From assembly GCA_944472155.2 (NCBI GenBank), contig OX235277.1, forward strand, positions 13,836,804 to 13,900,803: DNA of 64,000 nt, in the 5' to 3' direction. A program made the position numbers and the translations under genes. This document shows positions 50,901 to 63,500 of this stretch, in pieces. This stretch comes from Trichobilharzia szidati (lineage: Eukaryota > Platyhelminthes > Trematoda > Strigeidida > Schistosomatidae). Under the pieces are notes generated by a model. It saw only the letters and a program-made list of their open reading frames with translations. It was not told where the DNA came from and did no database searches. Numbering within the stretch: the first letter of the stretch is position 1; the number at the start of each line of letters is the position of its first letter.

Positions 50901-52920
50901 GTTTCTGTGTATATGTATTATTATCATTTACTTTTTATCCACTCTATTCATCGACTATATAACACATTTCGACTGCTAAGTGAGTGGATTTGCTGAAAAT
51001 GGTCTCTTCGTTGAACTTTTTTTCTTGTTTTCCAGTGTACATGATATTATTCCGCACAATGTCCAAGATTTCAAGTGTAAAATTTCATCTCAGAGAAAGT
51101 AACTAACTGCTGAGTGTAACCATCGAAATGCTGTTGTTCTGAATGTTGTATTTAAATACAAGCTATAAGTCACAAATTGTCTTTATAAATGACTCATTAT
51201 ACGATTGCCCGCTACAATTGCCACGTATGCATTCACACACAAGAGTGTGAAACAATTTTACAACAGTCAAACCTAATTCGTTCATGCTACGTTGGCATGA
51301 TCAATGACAATGCAGCTACATGAACCAGAATTCAATGAGTCGTCAGTTTGTTGCATAGCTCATTCGCCAACTATAAACATCGGTGAGTATCCACCCTTGA
51401 AATTATCTAAGAAAATGTATATGAAATATCGAATCGCATATCACTTTCTAATTCTCATAACCGAACATCACCTGCCATAAAAGCTGATAAAATTTCCTGC
51501 TTTTTATTCTAAAAAGATTGATTAAGAGTTTGACTGTTCTCTAACGGTAAACCTCGATGAGTGTAGGTATGAAATTAAAAACTGGCAGGTTGGTGATATG
51601 TAATGTAAGATTCGTTCACTAAATATCATTCCGAACCGCAGGTCAGAATGGCAAGAAAATTGAAGTAGGGCTCAATAGTACAGCGAGAATCTATAATGCA
51701 ACAGTAATTTTACATATGACATCAACTGAGACAGTTGTATCTATTCAATTGAGAAGCGATACTACTGAAAATACTGAATAAGCAACATCATATCACTGAA
51801 AAGTACATCAAATACATACATTCTTTTATGAAAAGATAAGAGTGGAGCGAAAACCTAATCCTGGATGGTAAAGTATCCCGATACATGAGATACGTGTTTC
51901 TCAATTGTTACCTTGGTTTTCAAGATGTAGTCATGGACATTTTATGATCGAAATCACGCTAAATGTCATTCAATTCTGAGATACAGAGAAGAGATATCGT
52001 TATGGAACTGTTTGAGCTTCAGGTCACACAACAATGTGTCCAACCATCTCTTGTGAACTGATATTTTATTTGAAGATCCCGGATGGAGAGAAAATATGCT
52101 GCATTAAACTTCGCTGAAAATTCAGTACATTATATGTAAACACATGTTCAGAATAAAGCAATTGTTATTATATTATTATTGGCAAGGAACTTTGCACTTT
52201 TCAAATGAAATTTCTTTGGGATGTGCCAAGAAATGAGGTCGAAATCTGCGCATCAGATGTATTTTGTTTTCATTTCATTTATATTTTCTCAAAGTAAATA
52301 TCACTTCAAACTGGAGTATTCAATTTTTGCAAACGGTGTCAATCCGCTCGGAAAACGTCAACATCAGTACTGTGTTTGGAGTTTTCAATAATACCGCTTA
52401 TAAATATAGTTTCATTGTGTTCTTTAATCTGATATACCACTAGAATCAACAGAGCGAGTTAAATTATACCTATATCTCTCACTGATCTAATTTCCGTTCC
52501 ATTGTTCTTTCCATCCTGTCGGGTTTTAAGACGAATAGTTGCTGACGACACTGAGTGGTTGGGGCGAGAATATCAGTAATTGATAGAAATTTGTCTCATT
52601 GGGTACTGAGTTTGTTCCTAATTGCTGATGAACTCGCCTTTTAACTAGAAGGTGCAGTGTTTGATACCCAGTGGGTGCATATTGACAATGATTCCTGATT
52701 TCAGTTATTGTATGCCTGAAATCACCCTGTGATGAAACTTGGAATATTGTTTTCACAAGTTTAAAGAATGGCTTCTTAGTAGAAGTCTCTTAATTGACAA
52801 AGATTATTGCATATTCATGGTTTGACAGTGAGTGGTATCTTGTATTCAACTTCTGATAAGCTTCTGTTTGCTTTTTTGTGGAGACATCCTTTCACTTGGT
52901 TGCTTAAATGTTGTTTGAGA
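47950..52920. other. AT-rich spacer, no gene seen
   Basis: Short ORFs only, without recognisable domains. A decayed tRNA-like stretch lies at about 52620-52680 (ttttaactagaaggtgcagt). Confidence 0.4.
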
Positions 52921-52949
52921 ATAATTTTGCTACGTAATTTTCAAACATT

Positions 52950-53180
52950 CACTGTGTGCTTGAATGAACCCGATGTGTTGGATTCAAAGTTTGTTGTGTT
53001 TCACAAATGCAAATAATTGTGGTAAGTGATATATCTGCCGCACTCGACTTGAGAAACAAGATCGAGGTCTTCAATGCTATTATTGCAGCAGTGGTTTTAC
53101 ATGGTTCAGATACTTGGCGCATCACCAGAATCATTTTCAGCAAGCTTCTTTGAATCACATGGCCAGTAAGCTCCTCTGCC
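52950..53180 (+). mobile_element. RTE relic upstream of copy D
   Basis: Reverse counterpart of 23460-23720. It predates the B/D duplication. Confidence 0.45.
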
Positions 53181-54411
53181 AACCAGCCTTCTAAAAGCTT
53201 ATCACCTCACATAAGTGCAGATAAGAATTGAGGTGTTTTGAACATACTGACGAAACCGTTGAGTGATATGACTCATCGGGTTCTTGAGCGGAAATCGAAA
53301 AGTAGGCAGTGAGTGTATTTTGGATCACAGGGTGACGTGTAGAAGACGATGTGAGGCGATGAAGTTCTACGGCCAATCGTGGTGCCATCTCGAATAATGT
53401 GGAACTGAAGATGTGATGCTAAAGCCATATGCTCATTCTCAACCCATATTAATGATAGTAAAATTTGGAACTATATTGAAATATAGTTATTCCTACCTCA
53501 ATACTCAGTTTAATTTGAAATCCCAGGTTTTTTTCGTAGATGCGATATTTGAAATAACTGAGAAAAATTTGTCGAGGCACACTCTATCAAAAAAATATTC
53601 CAAACACAGCGTAATGACGATTATTCTCCAGCATTTAAACGATTCTCTTAAATATTAACAATAACATCAAACTCAAATTTACCTCGACAGAATCGTGATG
53701 CAGCTATACACCCAACGTATGCTCTGAAATACAAAACAGGTGCTGAAAAACTGAAATAATTATCAGAGTTCACCTGTAAAAGGTGCTCGAGAAAAAAAGA
53801 GAATATCCACAAGAATCCCACACCAAGACGTAACCCAGACAGTCATGGGTCACAATCACCTACATTCACTCAACAAAACTCACACCAATAAACAACACAC
53901 CTTTAATGTACACAACTAGAAAAAAGTGATATAATTAAAGATTAAACAAGGCCAATAACAAATAGTTGAGGTTTCAAATCAACAAGTGATATACAGCTAA
54001 AGGGAAATACATATAACTACCACAAATATAGTTGAAATGTTTAAATAAGTATAGCAATTATAGATACATCGTTCAGGAGGGAATTCCGAAACAGTTTGTC
54101 CATTACAACTATGAAAATGACATTATTCTGCGTTTATCATGACGTGCTCATTGAGAAAGATGAAGTCTGATCTTAGTTACCTTGAGAGAGTCGGAATAGT
54201 GTCAAATTATGCATTAAGAAACGTACTTATTATCAGCATTATTCGCAAGACAATAGTCTAGTAGCTCATATTCAGATAATGTTTACTTTCTGAAAATCTT
54301 TCTTAAAACTTGTGTTTTCTGAAAAGCCAGACCAACCTTACGCTGATACAGACAGCTTTTTATGTCGCATAGTCATTTTAGTGACAGTCGTGCTAGTCGT
54401 ATACACATAAA

Positions 54412-54525
54412 CGTAGTTTTGTGGCTGTCTGCTTTCATAGATTACCATTTCAACTCAACGTTTACTGTTTATTGTTATAAAACAAAAATTGATTTACCTG
54501 GATTTCACTTATTGGGGTATATAAG
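54412..54525 (+). promoter_or_regulatory. Promoter of copy D with TATA box
   Basis: The TATA box (tatataag) is at 54518-54525, 43 nt before the ATG. The conserved upstream block is at 54412-54450. Confidence 0.6.
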
Positions 54526-54567
54526 CGAAGGAATATCAGAGAATGATTAGAGAGCACATTCAGTGAA

Positions 54568-57500
54568 ATGCACGGCAGTTATCTTCTGCTTTTACTGACA
54601 ATCGTATTTATTCCGAAAACAGCTGATTCGGGTGAGTAAAATATTTTGGTGAATTTGTGTCATTTCTCATGTGTTATAATGTAAAATCACTGTAGTATTA
54701 AATAATTCCATTCTATAATTACACAAATGTTCGAATTAGCTAGTTGACTTTATTGGCAGTATGATAAAACAAAGCCATGAATCTAACCATATATTTGTCT
54801 TTAGGCCAAACACCATTTTGATTAGTTTTCGTGATGTAGACATCTGAAACTTTCGTCATGATATTCATGTTATGGACTCTGTTATTTTGATTTGTATGTA
54901 GTGTATTTCTTACTTTGGTGAGCATTTCGAGGTGGAGTAAAATTTGAAAGGGATGTCAGTGAGATTCTGTCGTTACTTGACACGCTCATTCAGCTATCTG
55001 TCTACCTTTTATTTAGTGCTATAAGTTAATGAGGATTTCTAGCGATACATTGTTCACTTAACGGAGAAGCTTCACAATGATCCGGTATACTGAATAACCC
55101 GAACAGTTCAAAGTAAGATTCACACAAATATGTCTTCATCATATTTGAAACTTCGTTACTTTATTTATATACAATTCGAAATTCATAAAACTGAGTTACT
55201 CACATTTTAGAATACCTTTCAGTGGATAGATAACTACTGGAGCGAATGCAGCATTCCTCCAGTGGATTTTTAACTCTTTCTGAGATACAATAATCACCTT
55301 TGTTCTTAAAATTCCTAAGACGTTTAATGGTCGCTTTTCATCGTTGAATGGGCTATTGATCAGCTTTGTAACCGCTTAACTTGTTGTCAGGATATGTGAA
55401 AACGTATTGATTATTCTCAGCGCTCATTAACTCCAGGAGTCATTCTGTGCTAATTTTAAATGAATTATGGCTATTCATTTTATCAAACTGTTAGAAGTGA
55501 ACTTGGTTTGGACATATGAAATCAGTGAAGTATCTTCAGCCATTGTTGTTTTTCGAGTGAACGTAATACCGCAAAGCGCATAAACGCAGAAGATGTCATA
55601 AGTTGTTATCTTGTGTGAACTTGAAAACAGCATCAAAATGTTGCGTGTCTTGATCGACATATGGTATCAGATGACTGTTTCACATTTCCAATGATTTTCT
55701 GAAGCTTGATGTGGAATATTTCCGAGAAGTCGCATAGCAGATTTACAAAAATGCTCTGGGAAAATATTCTGCATCTAATACTTATTTGTGAAATCCTCTG
55801 GTTTGCAAATTCACTTAAGGAGATGAAAATCTTCTAAATACTTGCGTGGTTGGCCAGCGTTCTACAGCTGAACTTCTAACGCATGATACGATAATATTGG
55901 TATGAATACATGGTGACGCCATGCTAAATAAAATGAAAATTCTGTTACTGGAGTCCACCCAAAATACAATTTTTTCGTCTGGTCGACCTCCAGTAACCAT
56001 CAACAGCTCTATTAAGGTGTTTTCGACCTAAAATTTTCTTCAGATATGTGTGTAGATGCACTCAAGAACTCCAAACTAAGAAATTAAGTTTTTAAATGTG
56101 TTTGCTCAGTGATTTCTTTACTTCTTATATTTCCTGTATATACCAGGATTTTGTGAGTTACACTAACATTATGATTCAAGAATAATCACCAATTAGGACT
56201 TAAAGTTCATTGAGGTGGAGGAAGAAGAAAATCGAAGTTTGATAGTGACAACACCAAGGGAATAATCTGTAATCAACATCATCAGAAGCATTTGCGTCTT
56301 TTAGCAGTTATAAGGGTGATGATCTATTTCTTCTGTATGTACCAGTGCTTGTGCGGGATGCCGAAACGTTTTCCGTATAAGTGAAGCAAATACTCGTAAT
56401 TTGATGGCGACTGATATTCATATTACATTTTTACTGAAATACGTGAAATCATGTCATTCACTAGAAAATGAGCCAAGTAAAAATAATGCTGAGATCAAGA
56501 GCTTAGGTGTGAACGGTTCGTTAAAAGACTGACAATCTAGGAGAAACTGGAAGTTGTACAAGGAATTCTAACCACTGTACTCTGAAATATTCTGCAGATT
56601 GATAATTGTCATTTAGGACTATCGACATCTTGACTAGAATGTCATGAAAATCCCAGATGTCATTGTGAATCAGTACCGTTGTTTGAGTTACTTAATGATT
56701 AACTTAGATCTAATGATGACGACTGGATATTACTCCGTTAAATCATTTCCAGACGGAAGACAGTCTGCTGAAAAATGTTCAGTATGAATAAATTAGATTA
56801 TCAGTAGCATTTGGCAGACTTTTAAATGATACCCCATTGTATGACTGGCTGAAAATCGTATTCATAATGTGTAAATTACGAGCACATTCGATGTTGTCCA
56901 CTATTTCTCGCACTCAAAAATTTCAAAGCAATCTGATTTAAAGTTGAATGACAGACAGTGTGTAAAAAAGTGCACGTAGTCATATTCAACGATATATTTC
57001 AGTGAATCATATGCTGTGCTTAAAGATGAGAATGTTGGGAGTCGTGTGTATGAGGTTAATTTTATTACGAGTTATCTACTTGTGAGGAGGTTGCAGCGAA
57101 GCACCACGATATTAGTATTCTTTTATGTACAGTTTGCAGATTCCTTAAACTGACATTCTTCATCCTCCTTTAATGTAGACAAATGTAAGTTTATTTAACA
57201 CCTCCTGGATTTGATGCAAATTGTGGGACGACAACAGTCAACCATTCTGTGTCTCACGGATTGCCTAATCATATTATTTTTTCCATTAGTCATTGTCAAG
57301 TTTCAAACAATGTCTCAGGATCATCTCTTTTGATGTGAATACGTTGCCTTACCATACTTCAGATTCCATATTAGTTTGTTTATTAGATGTATCACACAGT
57401 GAAACCGTATTGTTTATTGGATGACATTTCAAACAAAATTTGTTGTTCATAATCATATCAATTATAATCACACGACTTTGACACTTGAGTTTTATGGTAT

Positions 57501-60500
57501 TTTTTGTTCTCTCCTATTTGTCTTAGAGGTTATCAGGAAATATGTAGGGGAATGTAAAAATGAAATAAATAATGATAGTAGTGATATTGATAATAATAAT
57601 ATTAATGACGACATGCATGTCGAATGTGCGCAAGCAACACCAACAATAAGGAATCTAAATCATCAGTAGTAATTCCACACCAGAAGGGAACCTCGGAAGC
57701 CTTACGCAGAATTCTTAACAAGGCAGGAATAAAAGCTGCAAGCATTCAAACTCACAAAGTCAATTAGAAACAAGCTTTGTTGATTGAAGGATCCTGTGGA
57801 GCCTTCAAAACAAACGAATTTAGTTTATTTAATACCCTGCAATGATTGTCAGGTCAAATACATAGGTCAAACTAGTAGAACAGGTGCAGTCAGACTAGCC
57901 GAACATAAAATCCAATCAAAATCCAGATTGGTTGGCCTGAATAAGATAAGGAATCCAGAGAATGGTTCAGATATAGCACTATATGCAGTTACACACAACC
58001 AAACAATAGGATGGGATAGGATGACAGTTTTTAAATATAACATCACACTGGGGGAGGGAGAGATTGATAACAGAACCTTTGTTTATCGCATCAACTGCTA
58101 ATACGTGTGATAGGAACGATTCAACACCTGTCTAAGATATCTGAAAAATCCCACTACCCCCACGACAAATAGGAGAGGACAAAGAAAACTATAAAAATCT
58201 ATATAAATAATACTGTTTCACTGTGTGATACATCTAATAAACAAACTAATATGGAATTACTTACAAACACATCTTAACATACCACAGATTATCTAACAGT
58301 TACCTGATCCTCACTGTGGAATGTTTCTAAACTGCCTATTCTCATCATATAGTTTACTACAATATGCTTCAGTTGTATATTCAGAGTAAATTTTCGCGTG
58401 TTACACAGACTGATTTTCGTGTTCATTAATCAAATACATCCTAAATCTTCATGACATGCTTCAAAGCTATTTAGACCCTTTGTTTTCAAATGCAGCCGAA
58501 TATAACACATTTTCTGTCAGTAACGTGACCTTCACTTGCAATGTTTATCAATCGCCAGTCTTCATTTATTTTTACTAGGATTTGGCGGATATATTAGTTT
58601 TGATGAAGCTGCCCACAGAAGGAATAGCTTTATTTTGTGAATTGAATGTTTTGTACATAAAAGAGAAAGTGCTACACAGCGAACGTTCAAAATTGTATAA
58701 AGAGACTTCCTGTTTAGAGGATACTTTGAATTTAGTGTAAGGGGTATTAATACATGTTTTTGTAAGAAAAGTATCTGAGAAAGTTGTATCACACTCACTA
58801 TAATTCAGAGTTACAAGAAATCAATATATAGGATTTGAATATTTCAAATTACTGATAAAATTATTATTTATATTCTTATATCTACTGAAGTGATGACACT
58901 CATGTCACGTTTTCGAATTGAAATACCTTCTGATCTAAAATATTAAACTGAGTACATTTTAATTTACAAGTAGAGTTGTCTTAAATTTATAGTTCATTCT
59001 GTTTATGCAGCAGAAATAACGTGATTGTGCACGTTAAGGAGGACATGAAAATCGCATTTGATATTGTATAACGCCTTAGTTCCATTAATTTTCAGTCACA
59101 TGCTACTGTAGATCACATCCATTTGATTGAACTGCACATCAAAGCTAACTACACCTGACTGATCAACACTGATCAAATCTTTCACTAACTTCCAACTCTG
59201 AGAAATCACCACGTCATGAATCACTATTCATTCTTTGAATTTGCGTTGCATACAAACCACTGAATAATATTCGTTGTGTGTCTAATTGGGAATGTTCGCA
59301 ACATTAGTGCCAAGTAAGTATAATTTGAATTGTATTCATGAACAAGATGTTTGAAACCATTATGTATAATATTCAAATATGCATTTTGATAAACTATCAA
59401 ATTACAATCGACAAGAGTAACAAAATTGGTATCTTGACATGAACAATTTCATATAAATCCACTTATAACTAATTCCACCAGGAAGCGCCATTTTAAACCA
59501 TCAAATTCGTTGGACAAACAATAGCAGTGTAAAAAGCTCAGTTTATAATTTCAACACCTTTAGTTTTCACTGCTTCACACCTGATTGGAATCTTTATTTG
59601 GTAGCAAAGTAAATGGCTGAATACGAATGACGAAATCAGTTGAACAGTTTTGGTAATTCGGTATTTCTGATGTAATTCTGATGAAAATGTGACACAAAGG
59701 ATAGATTATTTGAGGCATTTTTTGCTTGCGGTGCAAGTTTGTATTTATAAATTAGTCCTAGTAATTAACATTTGCTTGGCGACGAGTCATTGGGAATCTT
59801 ATTACTTGAAACTCTTTCTTCCCATCCTGAATCATCTGATTCAAAGCCTCTTTCACGAGCATTTCCTAAATAACTCCTTAAAATATGACACACAAATAAA
59901 AATCATTACACATCAAGACTGGTCAACTTTTCCAATAGTCCAGCAGACTGGTTTGAAAGCACTGTTTTATAACAACACATAAATTTCGTATACATAAAGG
60001 CACAGTGTTTTGTGGCATATCATTCAAGATTTTTCAAAACAAAACGCACAGAATGGAGAGTATTTCCGCTTTTTCTAATACCCCTTCATCTTAAGTCAAT
60101 CTGAATGTTCTATTTTCTTCTAATTATGTAGCAAGATATATTCCCTTCTATAACCTCAGCATGCTTGCTACCATTGTGATGTCATTTACTTTTTTAGTTA
60201 ATGTTTCATGTATCAGCAAATACTAGTTGCTGCAAAGCTAATTGAGAATATTTACAGAAGGATTCGGTAAGTACACACTGTACTTATTCTTTCACTTGGT
60301 TTTACGAAGCACGATGTTTAGTATCAGAGTATGTAGAAAAATACCGGCATAGGAATCCCATAGTGCCAGTGTGTACGTCTATCTACATACATTTTATTAT
60401 TTTTTTCCTTCACGTTCCCCAGTGGAACATAGGGCTTCAAGCTAGTGGCTTGAAGTTTCTGTAGCAGTATTTTTTATACAGGATGGGGTTGCTAGCCTCA

Positions 60501-63500
60501 TGCCCAAACTTTCCTCCCTACCAAAATTATTTCTTGCTCAGCGAGGTAAAGGATTGCGTCGGCCGGGGATCGAACCTCAGACCATGTGCATGGTCGCCGA
60601 AATAAGCATGGAAACTAAGCAGTAAATTTTGATATCCTGGTAGAAACATTTTTGCTACAATTTATCTGAAATAATCACTTTAGATGTAAACAGAGAAAAC
60701 CTTTCTGTATGCGTCAAAATATCCGAATGAACAGTGACAAGAACACTGGTGTCACTTATCTTTTGTCTTCGGCATCAGTATTTCCCACTATGTTATGCAG
60801 CACAACAGTCTAATGTAGTTTACAAAATGGACTGACTCACATATCTGTATATGCAGTATATAAATTATTACAGGAGTAACTGTTGACAGTTTATTTTGTT
60901 GGTAATTTGGAAACTAAGATGTACTTATGGTGAGAATGTTGTACGGGATGAGGATATACATTAAACATTTTGAGATGATTTGGGGTGCTGATTGATATAT
61001 ACAGCTAATCACGAAACAGAGTGACATACATTTTTCATAAATAATGGCCTTAATTGCAGTTTATATCAAAGCGAAATGAGATATTCATTTCTGGTTTTTC
61101 TGGTATCATTTAAGAATAAGTCATTCAGTCCCTGTTGTTTACTTCTGAACATGAAGCAGAAAACATGCCTTCTCATGATCACAACAGGTTTGCTGTCGTC
61201 TTTCGTGCTGTAAATTGCTTTTCAGTTATCAGTGAATATCCACAATGATGCTGCTAATTAAAATTATTTGCAGATAACGAGGGCAGTGAGTGTCGCCTGT
61301 GCTTATTCTTGAACACGATAAACAATATGCAAATGTATAGTTTCACGTCAACGTAGGAAGCATCAGGCGTCTGTGAATGAAAACATCTTTATACCTACCC
61401 TTCTCATCTATTATTTTATTGTTTCACGATTTGTAACCTAAATGAACAATGAATTTACATAATAAAGTCGAATTTCTTGGTCTAAACACTTTCACTGAAA
61501 AATTTGTATGCGGTGAATTCCGTTAAAATTACACGAAGGTGGATCACTTTTATGATCGAATTCCTCGGAAAAAATGACGCACAAATAGGTCCCACTTATA
61601 CCTTGATTTCTGCATCCTGATCTCTCAAAACAATGCTCAATAGACAGCTCAATATGGTTGACAAAATCTACTGAATACCACCACTGAACACACAGGCAAA
61701 AATTCACTTAAGAAAATACCGTTGAATCGTTTTTGTGACTTGGAACCTGTAGTGTAATTCTGATAAAGTTGTGACGCACAATATGGAGAAGTATGTTGAA
61801 ATATTTAAGATGAATTGAAATATTAGTGGATGTGACTTCTCATTTGTAGTAATAGGTGCCAGATTGAAAAAAACAATACAAATAACCACAAAAGATGACA
61901 TCTGTATTGCTTTATATCATGACGTTTGGTTGTTCATAAACCCGACGTATTGTTGGTTATCTCAGTAAAGATTTTTTGTTTTAGTTTCTGAAATAATCAT
62001 GTGCAAATGTTGAGATATTGTCTCAAGTGACTTATTTGAGGAATAAAATAATTCCTTCCTCAATTCAAGTTTATTCAACTAGTTAAAAAGTGATTTTTTA
62101 TTAGTTATTCACAGTATGGATATACTCTATGTGAAAGAAAAGGATTCTATACACTTAAGGTCATAGTTTTTACTATGGTGAGATATTTCATGAAACACAA
62201 TATTGTAGGATTAAGTCTTTGTGAATTTTAATTGCATTTGAATTATTGGCTTTGAGAAGAAAATTCTGTTTTAGGACTGAAACAAGTTCATTTCAAGAGG
62301 GAGTAATACGGTTTGACCTTTACTGGCTATATAATCAGGAGTTTTAGAATAGATTTCAAGTTCACATAGTTCACAATACATTCACGTAATAAACATGTCT
62401 CACACAATTTCAGATTGAATGGTCTGAAAAGGTTTGAATAATACGAAAATGACACTAAAAGATAATAGCAAATCATAAAAATAAGTTATGATTAATGAAA
62501 TAAATAATTAACAAATATAATAATGAACATTTTTACAATATACAACAATTCTTAGTGTATAGGGAATTACGAGATAATGATGGTGAGAATATTGGTTTTT
62601 GTTTAGAGGTTATACATTGAATGCACTAATTTGAAATTTTGCACATTGAAACCTAAATTGGACTGAATACGAGAGAAGTGTCCAGTTGCACATGCAAATA
62701 AGCTCAAGACGTAATGTAGGTTGTTTTGGATGAAATTATGTAGACTCATACCGAAGTTGTTATTTAACTTAAATAATTTTCAACTTATATTAAATTCACC
62801 GGAAAATGACTTTCGTTATGTCTGTTAAAACACCAAAGTAAAAAATCAATGTCAGCTGGAATTTCAAAATCTATATATATATATAGATTCAAGAGTTTGA
62901 TTGCAGGAATTTGATCCGTATCAAGTGTGAGAAGCAAGGAGTACTAGATAGATGTTTCTTTCCACTTTGGAACTCACTGGTAGCATGGACTCACTGGATT
63001 TCGAAATCAAGATCATTCAGTTACAAGGCGTAATCAGGGACTATTCAGACACTGGGACTCGAATCAGTGGCCCATTAATACCGATTTCTGCCAATTTGTG
63101 ATTCTGGCGTGACCACCAGCCAATTAATCGAATACTGTCTAGTGAGTGGCTGGAGGACGAAGATGCCCTGACTTCTAGTGAGAAGTCGAATCCAGTGGGA
63201 TCCACCCAATCATGGTGGTCACTCTAAAGTCACGAACTGGTGGAAGGCAGGATTTATGGACCAGTGAGTCAAGTCACAGAGGCCGAATGGTCTATGAGCT
63301 TGCCTTCTAATTTGCTCCGGTGTTCGAACTATGTTTGATTAGTACTTCTGAGGGGTCAAATTTAAAAGAGGTTTGGGTATAAAAATATTTGCAAAAGTAA
63401 CTTTCAGTGATTCGTAAAGCACGTTTCAAAAAAAAATAAAAAACTCATTTGAAATTAGTTATCAGGAAAATAAGAATATTCAAGATATAAATAATTTGAA

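Noticed and set aside
63080..63180. A hammerhead ribozyme in the Sm-alpha-like repeats of B and D
   Set aside because: There is a gaggacgaag-like stretch, but I could not pair stem I or find the cleavage triplet.
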